Positions 1 through 4,709 of a DNA stretch of 6,899 bases are shown here, piece after piece (the stretch's first letter is position 1; every line of letters begins with the position of its first letter). The notes under the pieces are model-generated. The model ran no database searches. It saw only the letters and a program-made list of their open reading frames with translations, and was not told the DNA's origin. Source of the DNA: Anaerolineaceae bacterium (GTDB lineage Bacteria; Chloroflexota; Anaerolineae; JAAYZQ01); NCBI GenBank assembly GCA_012514775.1, contig JAAYZQ010000124.1, positions 1-6,899 of the forward strand, written 5' to 3'. Made by a program: the position numbers and the translations under genes.

Positions 1-167
1 GCACCTCCCGACGCCGGAGCACACCTGCACTGCGCGCACACTTGCCCGGGGCAGCGCCAGGGGGCGCAAGTGTCGGGACGGCGCGACGCAGGACGGTGTG
101 CGGCCCAAGCGCAGGCGGGCCGGATCGCGCCGGGGGAGGGGTGTTGGCCGGGGGAGAGGTCGGCTCT
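1..167. other. non-coding upstream region with a spaced inverted repeat
   Basis: I see no credible gene here. A frame stays open from the left edge on the plus strand, but it runs straight through the promoter at 168-196, has only a TTG start and reads as Arg/Gly/Pro/Ala filler typical of GC-rich non-coding DNA. The one clear structure is an inverted repeat, ACACTTGC at 38-45 and GCAAGTGT at 66-73, with 20 bases between the arms. It has no T tract, so it does not look like an intrinsic terminator. It could be an operator or an RNA hairpin between two divergent genes. Confidence 0.5.
3..9 (-). promoter_or_regulatory. possible ribosome binding site of a leftward gene starting beyond the window edge
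   Basis: Read on the minus strand, the first bases of the window give GGGAGGT followed by only two more bases before the edge. That would be a good Shine-Dalgarno for a leftward gene whose start codon lies just outside. I found no convincing -35/-10 pair for such a gene, so this is a weak inference from a short motif in GC-rich DNA. Confidence 0.25.
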
Positions 168-196
168 TTGACAGGGGATGCGCTCGGTGTTATACT
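168..196 (+). promoter_or_regulatory. strong sigma70-type promoter of the cytochrome gene
   Basis: TTGACA at 168-173 matches the -35 consensus exactly. TATACT at 191-196 matches five of six -10 bases, and the spacer is exactly 17 bases. Transcription should begin near 203, leaving a leader of about 60 bases before the ATG at 262. This makes the in-frame upstream ATG at 178 impossible as a start, because it lies within the promoter. The quality is striking in such GC-rich DNA and suggests strong or constitutive transcription. Confidence 0.85.
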
Positions 197-261
197 CCGG
201 AGGACGCAAGGCAGGGCCGCGCTCCCACACCTGGCGCGGGCTACGGAAAGGCGAGGCACGC

Positions 262-984
262 ATGAAAGCAACGACCAAGGGTGATGGCGGCAGGAGCCGG
301 CTCTGGCAGGCAGCCTGCCTGGGGCTGCTGCTTATCCTGCTCGTGGCACCGCCGGCGCTGGCCCAGGAGCCAGGGCCCACTCCGACCGAGGACCGGCTGG
401 CGGCCCCCGAGATGCCCGCCGAGCCCGGACAGGCGGACCTGGGGGCCATGGTCTATTACCTGGTCTGCATGTCGTGTCACGGCGACCGGGGCCAGGGGCT
501 GACCGACGAGTGGCGCTCGGCGTGGGCGGAGGGCGACCAGAACTGCTGGCAGCCCAAGTGCCACGGCGCCAACCATCCCCAACACGGCTTTGAGCTGGTG
601 CGCTACGTGCCGCCGGTGGTGGGCGAGAGCGTCATGGCCCGCTACGAGACCGCGGCCAGCCTGCACGCCTACATCAGCGAGCGTATGCCGTGGCAGGACC
701 CGGGTGCCCAGACCGAGGAAGAGTACTGGCAGGTGACGGCCCATATTCTGCGGGCCAACGGCATCGAGACCGGCGTGGAGGAGTTGGGGCCGGAGAACGC
801 GGCCCAGGTGCCCGTGGCGGCAGCCGCCCGGGGAGAGGCGCCCGCACTCCCTCAGCCCACAGCCCTGGATCTGCCGCCGCCCCACCCCACGACCACCAAT
901 TGGCCGGTCATCGCCGCGGCCCTGGTCGCGCTCCTGGCGCTCATCCTCGCGTGGGCTATGTGGCGCAGAAGGCAGGCCCGCTAA
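262..984 (+). CDS. membrane-anchored, secreted c-type cytochrome with CXXCH and CX4CH motifs
   Basis: This 240-residue protein should be an extracytoplasmic electron carrier attached to the membrane by its C-terminus. Residues 14-34 form a Sec signal peptide ending in ALA, with likely cleavage before Gln35. A Pro/Glu-rich linker leads to the cytochrome domain, with CMSCH at 69-73 for covalent heme and GDRGQG following, as is usual in class I cytochromes. Met142-Pro143 (ERMPW) is in the right place for the distal Met ligand. A second motif, CWQPKCH (95-101), is CX4CH, a spacing known for heme in Desulfovibrio cytochrome c3, so a second heme is possible; a disulfide is the alternative. A Pro/Ala-rich linker (about 183-212) precedes one helix (215-233) and a short Arg-rich cytoplasmic tail. 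The ATG at 262 is chosen because GAGG (253-256) sits 5 bases upstream and the promoter excludes 178. The gene is monocistronic. The electron partner is not in the window. Confidence 0.9.
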   Translation: MKATTKGDGGRSRLWQAACLGLLLILLVAPPALAQEPGPTPTEDRLAAPEMPAEPGQADLGAMVYYLVCMSCHGDRGQGLTDEWRSAWAEGDQNCWQPKCHGANHPQHGFELVRYVPPVVGESVMARYETAASLHAYISERMPWQDPGAQTEEEYWQVTAHILRANGIETGVEELGPENAAQVPVAAAARGEAPALPQPTALDLPPPHPTTTNWPVIAAALVALLALILAWAMWRRRQAR

Positions 985-1002
985 CCCGCCGAAAACACAA
1001 AG

Positions 1003-1028
1003 GGCGCCAGGGCAAAAACCCTGGCGCC
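1003..1028. terminator. perfect 10-bp hairpin between convergent genes, best as terminator of the flavodoxin gene
   Basis: GGCGCCAGGG (1003-1012), a CAAAAA loop and CCCTGGCGCC (1019-1028) form a perfect 10-bp stem between the stops of two converging genes. On the minus strand the stem is followed by a T-rich run (CCTTTGTGTTTTC, 1002 down to 990), which fits an intrinsic terminator for the leftward gene. On the plus strand only TCCCC follows, so termination of the cytochrome transcript would be weaker. A smaller stem (ACCGGA 1036-1041 with TCCGGT 1050-1055) followed by CTCTTG may help on that strand. Confidence 0.75.
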
Positions 1029-1071
1029 TCCCCACACCGGATTCTCGATTCCGGTCTCTTGTGCCGGTGAC

Positions 1072-1581
1072 CTACGCCACGAGCCTGGCCCGCAGCGACC
1101 GCGCCCAGTCGCGGATGGCATCCCAATCGCGGTAGTCGCCCGCGGGAGCCTTCATGGCCTTCATCATCAGGCGGGCGACGAGGGGCAGCTTCCCGGGATC
1201 GAGGGCCCCGGCAAAGAGGCCCACGTCCACAGGCTGCACCGTGGGCACCTTTTCCCGGACGGCGTCCAGGTAGGCGGCGACGGTGCAGCGATTCTCCTCG
1301 GTGGGCTCTTTCATGGTCAGGCAGACGACGAAATAGGCCACGGGCACCCGGGCCAGGGCGTCGGCGTTGGCCTGCAGAAAGGCGAGGGCCTGGAAATGCA
1401 CCTGCCCGGCGCGGATGGCGCTGCCCACGACGACGGCATCGTACGAGGCCAGCCCGGCGACCTCTTTTACCGGGCGCACGTCCACCTGCGTGCTCTCCCC
1501 GGCTGCCAGCTCCTGGCCGATGGCCTCGGCGACGCCGGCCGTGGCGCCGGCAAAGGTAGCGTAGGCTACGAGAACTTTCAT
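1072..1581 (-). CDS. flavodoxin-domain protein (Flavodoxin_5 / HemG-like family)
   Basis: This 169-residue cytoplasmic protein has a flavodoxin fold and most likely binds FMN for electron transfer. It opens with a beta strand (KVLVAYA) and the phosphate-binding loop TFAGAT (residues 9-14), matching the T-x-x-G-x-T pattern of this family. Helix 1 follows (AGVAEAIGQEL), then strand YDAVVVGSAIR (47-57), which carries a second flavin loop. Near the end, GDYRDWDAIRDWA (148-160) resembles the conserved C-terminal helix of the HemG-type group. HemG is menaquinone-dependent protoporphyrinogen oxidase, but many relatives have unknown partners, so I give no gene symbol. The start is well supported by AGGGGAGGGA at 1587-1596, 5 bases upstream of the ATG. 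The gene has its own promoter and is not coupled to the operon upstream. It faces the cytochrome gene; both are redox proteins, but nothing shows that they interact. Confidence 0.88.
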   Translation of the reverse strand: MKVLVAYATFAGATAGVAEAIGQELAAGESTQVDVRPVKEVAGLASYDAVVVGSAIRAGQVHFQALAFLQANADALARVPVAYFVVCLTMKEPTEENRCTVAAYLDAVREKVPTVQPVDVGLFAGALDPGKLPLVARLMMKAMKAPAGDYRDWDAIRDWARSLRARLVA

Positions 1582-1634
1582 GTTCGTCCCTCCCCTGGAT
1601 GTCCGCCGGGCCTCGCGCGACCCGGGCTGCCCTC

Positions 1635-1663
1635 ATCCTACCACAGGCCGGGCCGGCTGCCAA
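1635..1663 (-). promoter_or_regulatory. promoter of the flavodoxin gene
   Basis: On the minus strand TTGGCA (1658-1663) and TAGGAT (1635-1640) are separated by exactly 17 bases. Each hexamer matches the sigma70 consensus at five (-35) or four (-10) positions. The start of transcription would fall near 1628, giving a leader of about 47 bases ending in the strong ribosome binding site. The -35 box overlaps a palindrome (see the separate entry). Confidence 0.75.
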
Positions 1664-1671
1664 GTGGCAGC
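1656..1671. repeat. palindrome overlapping the -35 box of the flavodoxin promoter
   Basis: The 16-base sequence is a 7-bp inverted repeat around a 2-base centre (GCTGCCA-AG-TGGCAGC). It contains the -35 hexamer on the minus strand, which is where a repressor or activator would bind. As RNA it could form a 6-bp stem with a 4-base loop just after the E-set gene, but no T tract follows, so a terminator role is less convincing. Operator function is inference from position and symmetry. Confidence 0.45.
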
Positions 1672-1699
1672 GACTGGACGGGGAGGGCGAGGAAATCCC

Positions 1700-2041
1700 T
1701 CACAGACGTCCCGCAGCCGCCGTCCCCCTGGCGACGGCGGTCAGGTCGAGGACCGAGTCAAAGGAGCCGTAGGGGTTCCGGACCTGGTCGTCGGCGTACC
1801 AGTCGTTGAGCCACTGCTGGCCGTCGATGAGATAGCGGAAGCGATGGCGGCAGCCGGCCTTCAGCTCGACGACGACGAGCCAGTTGGCGCCCTCACCCTC
1901 GCGATGGAGAGGCGTGGCCCGGGCATCCCAGCCGTTAAAGTCGCCCACCAGGCTCACCTGTTCCGCCGAAACAGATTCGGGCAACTCGAAGGTGACGCGG
2001 ACGAGGCCTGGCTGAGACGACGGCGCCTTTGTGATCATCAC
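1700..2041 (-). CDS. small E-set / AMPK-type glycogen-binding (CBM48-like) domain protein
   Basis: This 113-residue protein is essentially one isoamylase-type early-set domain, as found at the N-terminus of glycogen branching enzymes and in AMPK beta subunits, here without a catalytic domain. The hallmarks are in order: strand VRVTFELP (14-21), VGDFNGWD (32-39), W54 in the middle strand, RFRYLIDG (67-74), then W77 and N79-D80, and NPYG (89-92). Family members bind alpha-glucans or act as interaction modules; no substrate can be read here. The last 13 residues are Ala/Gly-rich and probably disordered. The GTG at 2041 overlaps the stop of the PqqD-like gene by four bases (GTGA). An ATG directly after it (2038) is an equally good start, and either way translation is coupled. 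It is the second gene of a two-gene operon. Confidence 0.88.
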   Translation of the reverse strand: MMITKAPSSQPGLVRVTFELPESVSAEQVSLVGDFNGWDARATPLHREGEGANWLVVVELKAGCRHRFRYLIDGQQWLNDWYADDQVRNPYGSFDSVLDLTAVARGTAAAGRL

Positions 2042-2340
2042 GGCACCTCCTCGACGGCGCCCACCTCCTCCAACTGCCGAAAGAAGTCGAGGAGATCGGC
2101 CGAGGCAACGTCCGCGGCCACCTCAAACTCGGCCACGACCGCGTCGCACACGTCGGCCAGGCGCCGCCGGCCGTCGATGAGCTCCCAGGCAAAGGCCGAG
2201 ACCTCGTTGAGGGTATAGATGCTGGCCGCCTCGCCGGGCCGCTGTCGGGCGGGCACCAGCATCACCTCGCCGGCGATGCGCCGCGTGGCGAACAGGGGGT
2301 TTCGGGCAAAACGTCGCTGTAAGGAATCATCTGGCTGCAT
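2038..2340 (-). CDS. PqqD-like protein (RRE-type peptide-binding fold)
   Basis: This 100-residue cytoplasmic protein belongs to the PqqD family. It has an N-terminal RNP/RRIAGEVMLVP strand pair, the characteristic LNEVSAFAWELIDG (44-57), then a helical part ending RQLEEVGAVEEV, the usual 'L...G.V' finish. In PQQ and many RiPP pathways this winged-helix module presents a precursor peptide to a radical-SAM enzyme; neither partner is visible here. The only coupled partner is the E-set gene. An ATG 12 bases further upstream (2352) is in frame, but it lies directly beside a stable hairpin (2360-2377) and lacks a ribosome binding site. The ATG at 2340 has GGAG 6 bases upstream, so I prefer it. A stand-alone regulatory or targeting role is possible; function is unassigned. 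Confidence 0.85.
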   Translation of the reverse strand: MQPDDSLQRRFARNPLFATRRIAGEVMLVPARQRPGEAASIYTLNEVSAFAWELIDGRRRLADVCDAVVAEFEVAADVASADLLDFFRQLEEVGAVEEVP

Positions 2341-2346
2341 CGTAGT

Positions 2347-2350
2347 CTCC
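2347..2350 (-). promoter_or_regulatory. ribosome binding site that decides the PqqD-like start
   Basis: GGAG lies 6 bases before the ATG at 2340 on the minus strand and overlaps the alternative ATG at 2352. That upstream ATG has only CCAACCCA before it. This supports a 100-residue rather than a 104-residue product. Confidence 0.65.
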
Positions 2351-2359
2351 ATTGGGTTG

Positions 2360-2377
2360 GGGCGGCGGCTGCCGCCC
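2360..2377 (-). promoter_or_regulatory. GC-rich leader hairpin upstream of the PqqD-like gene
   Basis: On the minus strand GGGCGGC, a 4-base AGCC loop and GCCGCCC form a perfect 7-bp stem of G-C pairs only. It sits in the leader between the predicted transcription start (about 2390) and the ribosome binding site. It has no T tract. It could stabilise the mRNA or influence translation, and it ends 9 bases before the GGAG. Confidence 0.45.
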
Positions 2378-2396
2378 GGGTCAGCGATCGCGGACG

Positions 2397-2425
2397 ATCA
2401 TCGGGAAGAAGGTAGGAAAAGTCAA
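2397..2425 (-). promoter_or_regulatory. promoter of the PqqD-like/E-set operon
   Basis: On the minus strand TTGACT (2420-2425, five of six matches) and GATGAT (2397-2402, four of six) are spaced by 17 bases. The predicted start is near 2390, about 50 bases before the ATG at 2340. It lies in the 100-base gap after the ligase gene, so the operon can be expressed independently, although I see no strong terminator after the ligase and readthrough is possible. Confidence 0.6.
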
Positions 2426-2442
2426 CGCGAGTCCCTGGACGT

Positions 2443-4314
2443 TTATCGCCGAGACACCGAGGACACAGGCTCCTGGCCCAGGCAGTAGACGAGGAGGTCG
2501 CGCGGTTGGGCACCCGCCTCCAGTCCGGCCTCCAGTGCCTGGCGCGCTCCGGCCGCGTCGCTCTTGTGGTCGGCCAGGACCAGGGACACGAGGACGTAAC
2601 CCTCGGCGCGGGCCGGGTAGCGGTTGTTCCAGTGGCGATAGATCCGCAGCAGGTCGTCGGTGGCGGGGGGCGGCTCCTGGCCGGTGAGGCGCCGCAGGGG
2701 CGGCAGCCAGGGCCCGTAGCGAGTCATTGGATCCTCGACGTCGAGGGCCACGCTCTGCTCCAGGGCGTCCACGGCTGCGGGCTGGTGGCCCAGCCAGGCG
2801 TGAAGCCGGCCCAGGGTGCGGTGCACCTGGCCATCGGCGAGGCGGGCCGGGAGGCCCTGCTCCAGGAGGGCCGCAGCGCGGCCCATGGCCGCTTCGTCCA
2901 CGGGCCCGCCTGCCTGGGCGGCGGCCAATGCCCGGTGGGCCAGGAGCGAGCCCGCATTCCGGGCGGCCAGGCCGGGCCACAGAAGCAGGCCAAGAGCCAG
3001 CACGAGCGCCAGCCCCGCCAACGGCAAGAAGGGCCAGACGCCTGCCGGCCGCAGGCCAGGACCGCTATCGGCGTCCCGCAGGGCCACGGCCATGCCCAAT
3101 CCGAGCAGGACCCAAAGGAGCACCCCGGGCTTGGTGGCCCACGGCGTGTCCATCAATCCCGCGGCCAGGTAGGCGGCCACGCCCGCCGCCGTGCCCGCCA
3201 GGAGCGCCCGATCCCCGGCCGCGGCGCTCCGGCCCTCGGCCCAGATCGTCGCCAGGCCAAAGGTCAGGATCAGCCACAGGAAGGCCACCAGGCCGGGCAG
3301 CCCCAGGTCCAGGGCGAGCTGCAGGTAGAGGTTGTGGGCGTGGGGCTCGGGGCCGATGATGAACCCGGTGTAAAAGCCGCTCTGCACCAGGGGAAAGGCA
3401 TCCAGGCCGATGCCGGTGTAGGGCAGGTCGCGGACCATGGCCAGGGCCCGGCTCCACATGTCGAGGCGCAGCACCACGCCCAGGCCGGCGGGATGGTCGG
3501 GCGACAGCGAGATCACGGCCAGGGTCTCGGGGCCGACGACGGCCACGGCGGCGGCGACCAGCCCCAGACCCAGGGGCAGGGCCAGCAGGAGCCAGCGGCT
3601 GCGCCAGGCGGCCAGCACCACCAGCGCAGCACCCATGCCCAACACGGCCTGCAGCGACTGGCACAAGATGGCCACGGCCGCCATGAGGAGGGCCACGGCC
3701 AGGCCCAGGAGCCGGCGCCACGCCCCGCGGCCCAGGAGGGCCAGCGCCAGGGGCACGGGCAGCAGCACGGCCAGGGCCATGCCCATGACCCGCGGGTTAA
3801 AGAGCCCCCCGTCGCCCGGGTCGCGCAGCAGGGGCGGCAGGGCCTGGTACAGGAGCAGGCCCATCATCCGGGCGTTCAGCCAGTCGCTGCCCAGGAGGGT
3901 GAGAAGCGCCAACCCGGCCCCGCCCGCCAGGAGCAGGTCACCCGCCAGACGGCGGGCCCGGCCGCCGCGCAGGCAGTTGGCCAGGGCATAGTACAGCGCC
4001 AGGCCCAGGATGACCGACCAGAAGCGAGGCAGTCCCACGGCCGGATCCGTCCCGACGGCCAGGCCGGCGCACGCCGCCAGGAATAGCAGGGCCAGGGCGC
4101 CGTCCAGGGGCGTGGGCACCGAGAGCCGGCCCACCGCCAGCAGCCGGGCCAGCCACGGGAGCAAGAGCAGCCCCGCTGCCAGGGGCGACCAGCGGCTGGG
4201 AAAAAGCAAGAAAGGCGCCGCCAGTATCGTCCAGATCAGCGCGAAACCGGCGACGCGGCCCGCCAGGTACTTGACAAGGGCCGGCTTGTATGCTATATTG
4301 ACCTGTGAATCCAT
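2443..4314 (-). CDS. O-antigen ligase/polymerase family (Wzy_C) membrane protein with TPR-like tail
   Basis: This 623-residue polytopic membrane protein belongs to the O-antigen ligase/polymerase superfamily, which transfers or polymerises lipid-linked glycans on the outer face of the membrane. About ten or more hydrophobic helices span residues 20-450. The Wzy_C signature is plain: LRLDMWSRAL (282-291, Arg283), DLPYTGIGLDAF (296-307), then HAHNLYLQLALDLGLPGLVAF (325-345), whose His/Asn residues correspond to the conserved periplasmic loop. After the last helix (about 426-447) a soluble tail of about 170 residues carries TPR-like helices (VHRTLGRLHAWLGHQPAAVDALEQSVAL, about 497-524, and about 571-602). 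The ATG has GAGG (4322-4325) 7 bases upstream. Its first 15 codons contain a divergent promoter, so the N-terminus is the least certain part. No glycosyltransferase or flippase lies in the window, so the substrate is unknown. Confidence 0.9.
   Translation of the reverse strand: MDSQVNIAYKPALVKYLAGRVAGFALIWTILAAPFLLFPSRWSPLAAGLLLLPWLARLLAVGRLSVPTPLDGALALLFLAACAGLAVGTDPAVGLPRFWSVILGLALYYALANCLRGGRARRLAGDLLLAGGAGLALLTLLGSDWLNARMMGLLLYQALPPLLRDPGDGGLFNPRVMGMALAVLLPVPLALALLGRGAWRRLLGLAVALLMAAVAILCQSLQAVLGMGAALVVLAAWRSRWLLLALPLGLGLVAAAVAVVGPETLAVISLSPDHPAGLGVVLRLDMWSRALAMVRDLPYTGIGLDAFPLVQSGFYTGFIIGPEPHAHNLYLQLALDLGLPGLVAFLWLILTFGLATIWAEGRSAAAGDRALLAGTAAGVAAYLAAGLMDTPWATKPGVLLWVLLGLGMAVALRDADSGPGLRPAGVWPFLPLAGLALVLALGLLLWPGLAARNAGSLLAHRALAAAQAGGPVDEAAMGRAAALLEQGLPARLADGQVHRTLGRLHAWLGHQPAAVDALEQSVALDVEDPMTRYGPWLPPLRRLTGQEPPPATDDLLRIYRHWNNRYPARAEGYVLVSLVLADHKSDAAGARQALEAGLEAGAQPRDLLVYCLGQEPVSSVSRR
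4271..4299 (+). promoter_or_regulatory. strong promoter of the small membrane protein gene, inside the ligase coding region
   Basis: TTGACA (4271-4276) matches the -35 consensus exactly and TATATT (4294-4299) matches five of six -10 bases, with a 17-base spacer. Transcription should start near 4306, about 30 bases before the ATG at 4337. The promoter lies over codons 6-15 of the divergent ligase gene, so polymerase bound here would sit on the 5' end of the ligase gene. Confidence 0.85.
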
Positions 4315-4321
4315 AGCAGTA

Positions 4322-4331
4322 CCTCAAGGAG
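4322..4331. promoter_or_regulatory. two abutting, opposite ribosome binding sites in a 22-base divergent gap
   Basis: On the plus strand AAGGAG (4326-4331) lies 5 bases before the ATG at 4337. On the minus strand GAGG (4325-4322) lies 7 bases before the ATG at 4314. The two sites touch back to back, so the whole gap between two divergent start codons is used for translation signals. The transcripts must overlap as antisense RNA around both start regions. Confidence 0.7.
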
Positions 4332-4336
4332 TCGAG

Positions 4337-4582
4337 ATGATCTCAACGGTGACGACAACCACGGTAACCACGGTGACGACAGCCACAGTCGCTGTTATCG
4401 CCGGCCTTAGCCTCCTGGCCATCATCCTCCTGCTCGGCCTGTTGATCTCCAAAGAAGTTGTAAGCGCTGGCGAAACTCCGCGCCTCCAGGCCCTGAGCCG
4501 CGCCCTGAACGTGGCCATCATCCCCCTGCTGCTCGGTTTTGTGCTCATCGCCGCGGTCAAGGTCATCGAGGTGCTGCACTAG
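4337..4582 (+). CDS. 81-residue two-helix membrane protein, Thr-rich N-terminus
   Basis: I do not recognise an assigned function. The protein starts with a Thr/Val-rich segment (MISTVTTTTVTTVTTATV), then has one hydrophobic helix (about 18-37), a short polar loop with charged residues (SKEVVSAGETPRLQALSR, 38-55) and a second helix (about 58-74), ending KVIEVLH. Both ends probably face the same side of the membrane. It is convincingly a gene despite its size: consensus promoter (4271-4299), ribosome binding site AAGGAG 5 bases upstream, and a clean intrinsic terminator (4617-4645) just after the stop. It forms its own transcription unit of about 340 bases. It is divergent from the ligase gene with 22 bases between start codons. 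A role in glycan assembly is suggested only by that position; a small accessory or regulatory subunit, or a toxin-like peptide, are other options. Confidence 0.82.
   Translation: MISTVTTTTVTTVTTATVAVIAGLSLLAIILLLGLLISKEVVSAGETPRLQALSRALNVAIIPLLLGFVLIAAVKVIEVLH
4346..4386 (+). repeat. ACGGTNAC-type short direct repeats coding the Thr-rich segment
   Basis: ACGGTGACGACA occurs at 4346-4357 and again, identical, at 4370-4381, exactly 24 bases (eight codons) apart. Between them lies a related ACGGTAACC (4361-4369), whose GGTAACC is palindromic. The repeat encodes the Thr/Val run of the small membrane protein. It also sits 32-72 bases upstream of the ligase ATG, where the leftward promoter should be, although I cannot identify -35/-10 boxes there. 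Confidence 0.55.
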
Positions 4583-4616
4583 ACGGATTCATCCTTTCGG
4601 TCGTCTATTGATAGGG

Positions 4617-4645
4617 GCCGTGCCTATAGGCACGGCTCTTTTTTT
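4617..4645 (+). terminator. intrinsic terminator of the small membrane protein gene
   Basis: GCCGTGCC (4617-4624), TATA loop and GGCACGGC (4629-4636) form a perfect 8-bp stem followed by TC and seven T residues (4639-4645). It begins 34 bases after the stop codon at 4582. This is the clearest intrinsic terminator in the window. Confidence 0.93.
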
Positions 4646-4660
4646 GTACGATGATGGCGA

Positions 4661-4700
4661 ATAAAAGAAGCGAACGAACCTGTCCCGATTCGTTCGCTTC
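4661..4700 (-). terminator. intrinsic terminator of the DUF218-DUF1616-CPBP operon
   Basis: GAAGCGAACGAA (4667-4678) and TTCGTTCGCTTC (4689-4700) form a perfect 12-bp stem with a 10-base loop. On the minus strand the stem is followed by TTTTAT (4666-4661). It starts 9 bases after the stop codon of the protease gene (4710). Together with the opposing terminator at 4617-4645 it insulates two converging transcription units. Confidence 0.82.
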
Positions 4701-4709
4701 GCGGTGGCT

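Noticed and set aside
42..284. Plus-strand open frame from the left edge region
   Set aside because: It begins with TTG, is Gly/Ala/Arg filler, and runs through the cytochrome promoter and start.
241..1035. 264-codon minus-strand open frame opposite the cytochrome gene
   Set aside because: It has no recognisable fold, and the plus strand carries signal peptide, CXXCH, promoter and ribosome binding site.
2383..2402. GATCG-CGGA-CGATC inverted repeat near the predicted PqqD-operon transcription start
   Set aside because: Five-base arms in GC-rich DNA are expected by chance; nothing else supports an operator there.
2443..2470. CGCCGAGAC-ACCGAGGAC-ACAGG, resembling the 'gagacaccgaggacac' short tandem repeats seen in some genomes
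   Set aside because: Only about two imperfect 9-base units, coding for the last residues of the ligase; too short to call a repeat element.
2506..4086. 526-codon plus-strand open frame opposite the ligase gene
   Set aside because: It is rich in Gln, Gly, His and Arg (QGQGQQEP-type) with no domain. It is the antisense shadow of Leu/Ala-rich codons (CTG, GCC) in a GC-rich membrane protein gene.
2443..4314. Very frequent GGCCAGG / CCAGG words on the plus strand
   Set aside because: They are the complement of CTG-GCC Leu-Ala codons in hydrophobic helices, not a dispersed repeat or a CRISPR-like array.
4337..4450. Search for a leftward ligase promoter inside the small membrane gene
   Set aside because: A GATAAC (4394-4399, minus) could be a -10 box but has no -35 at a suitable spacing; no candidate good enough to annotate.
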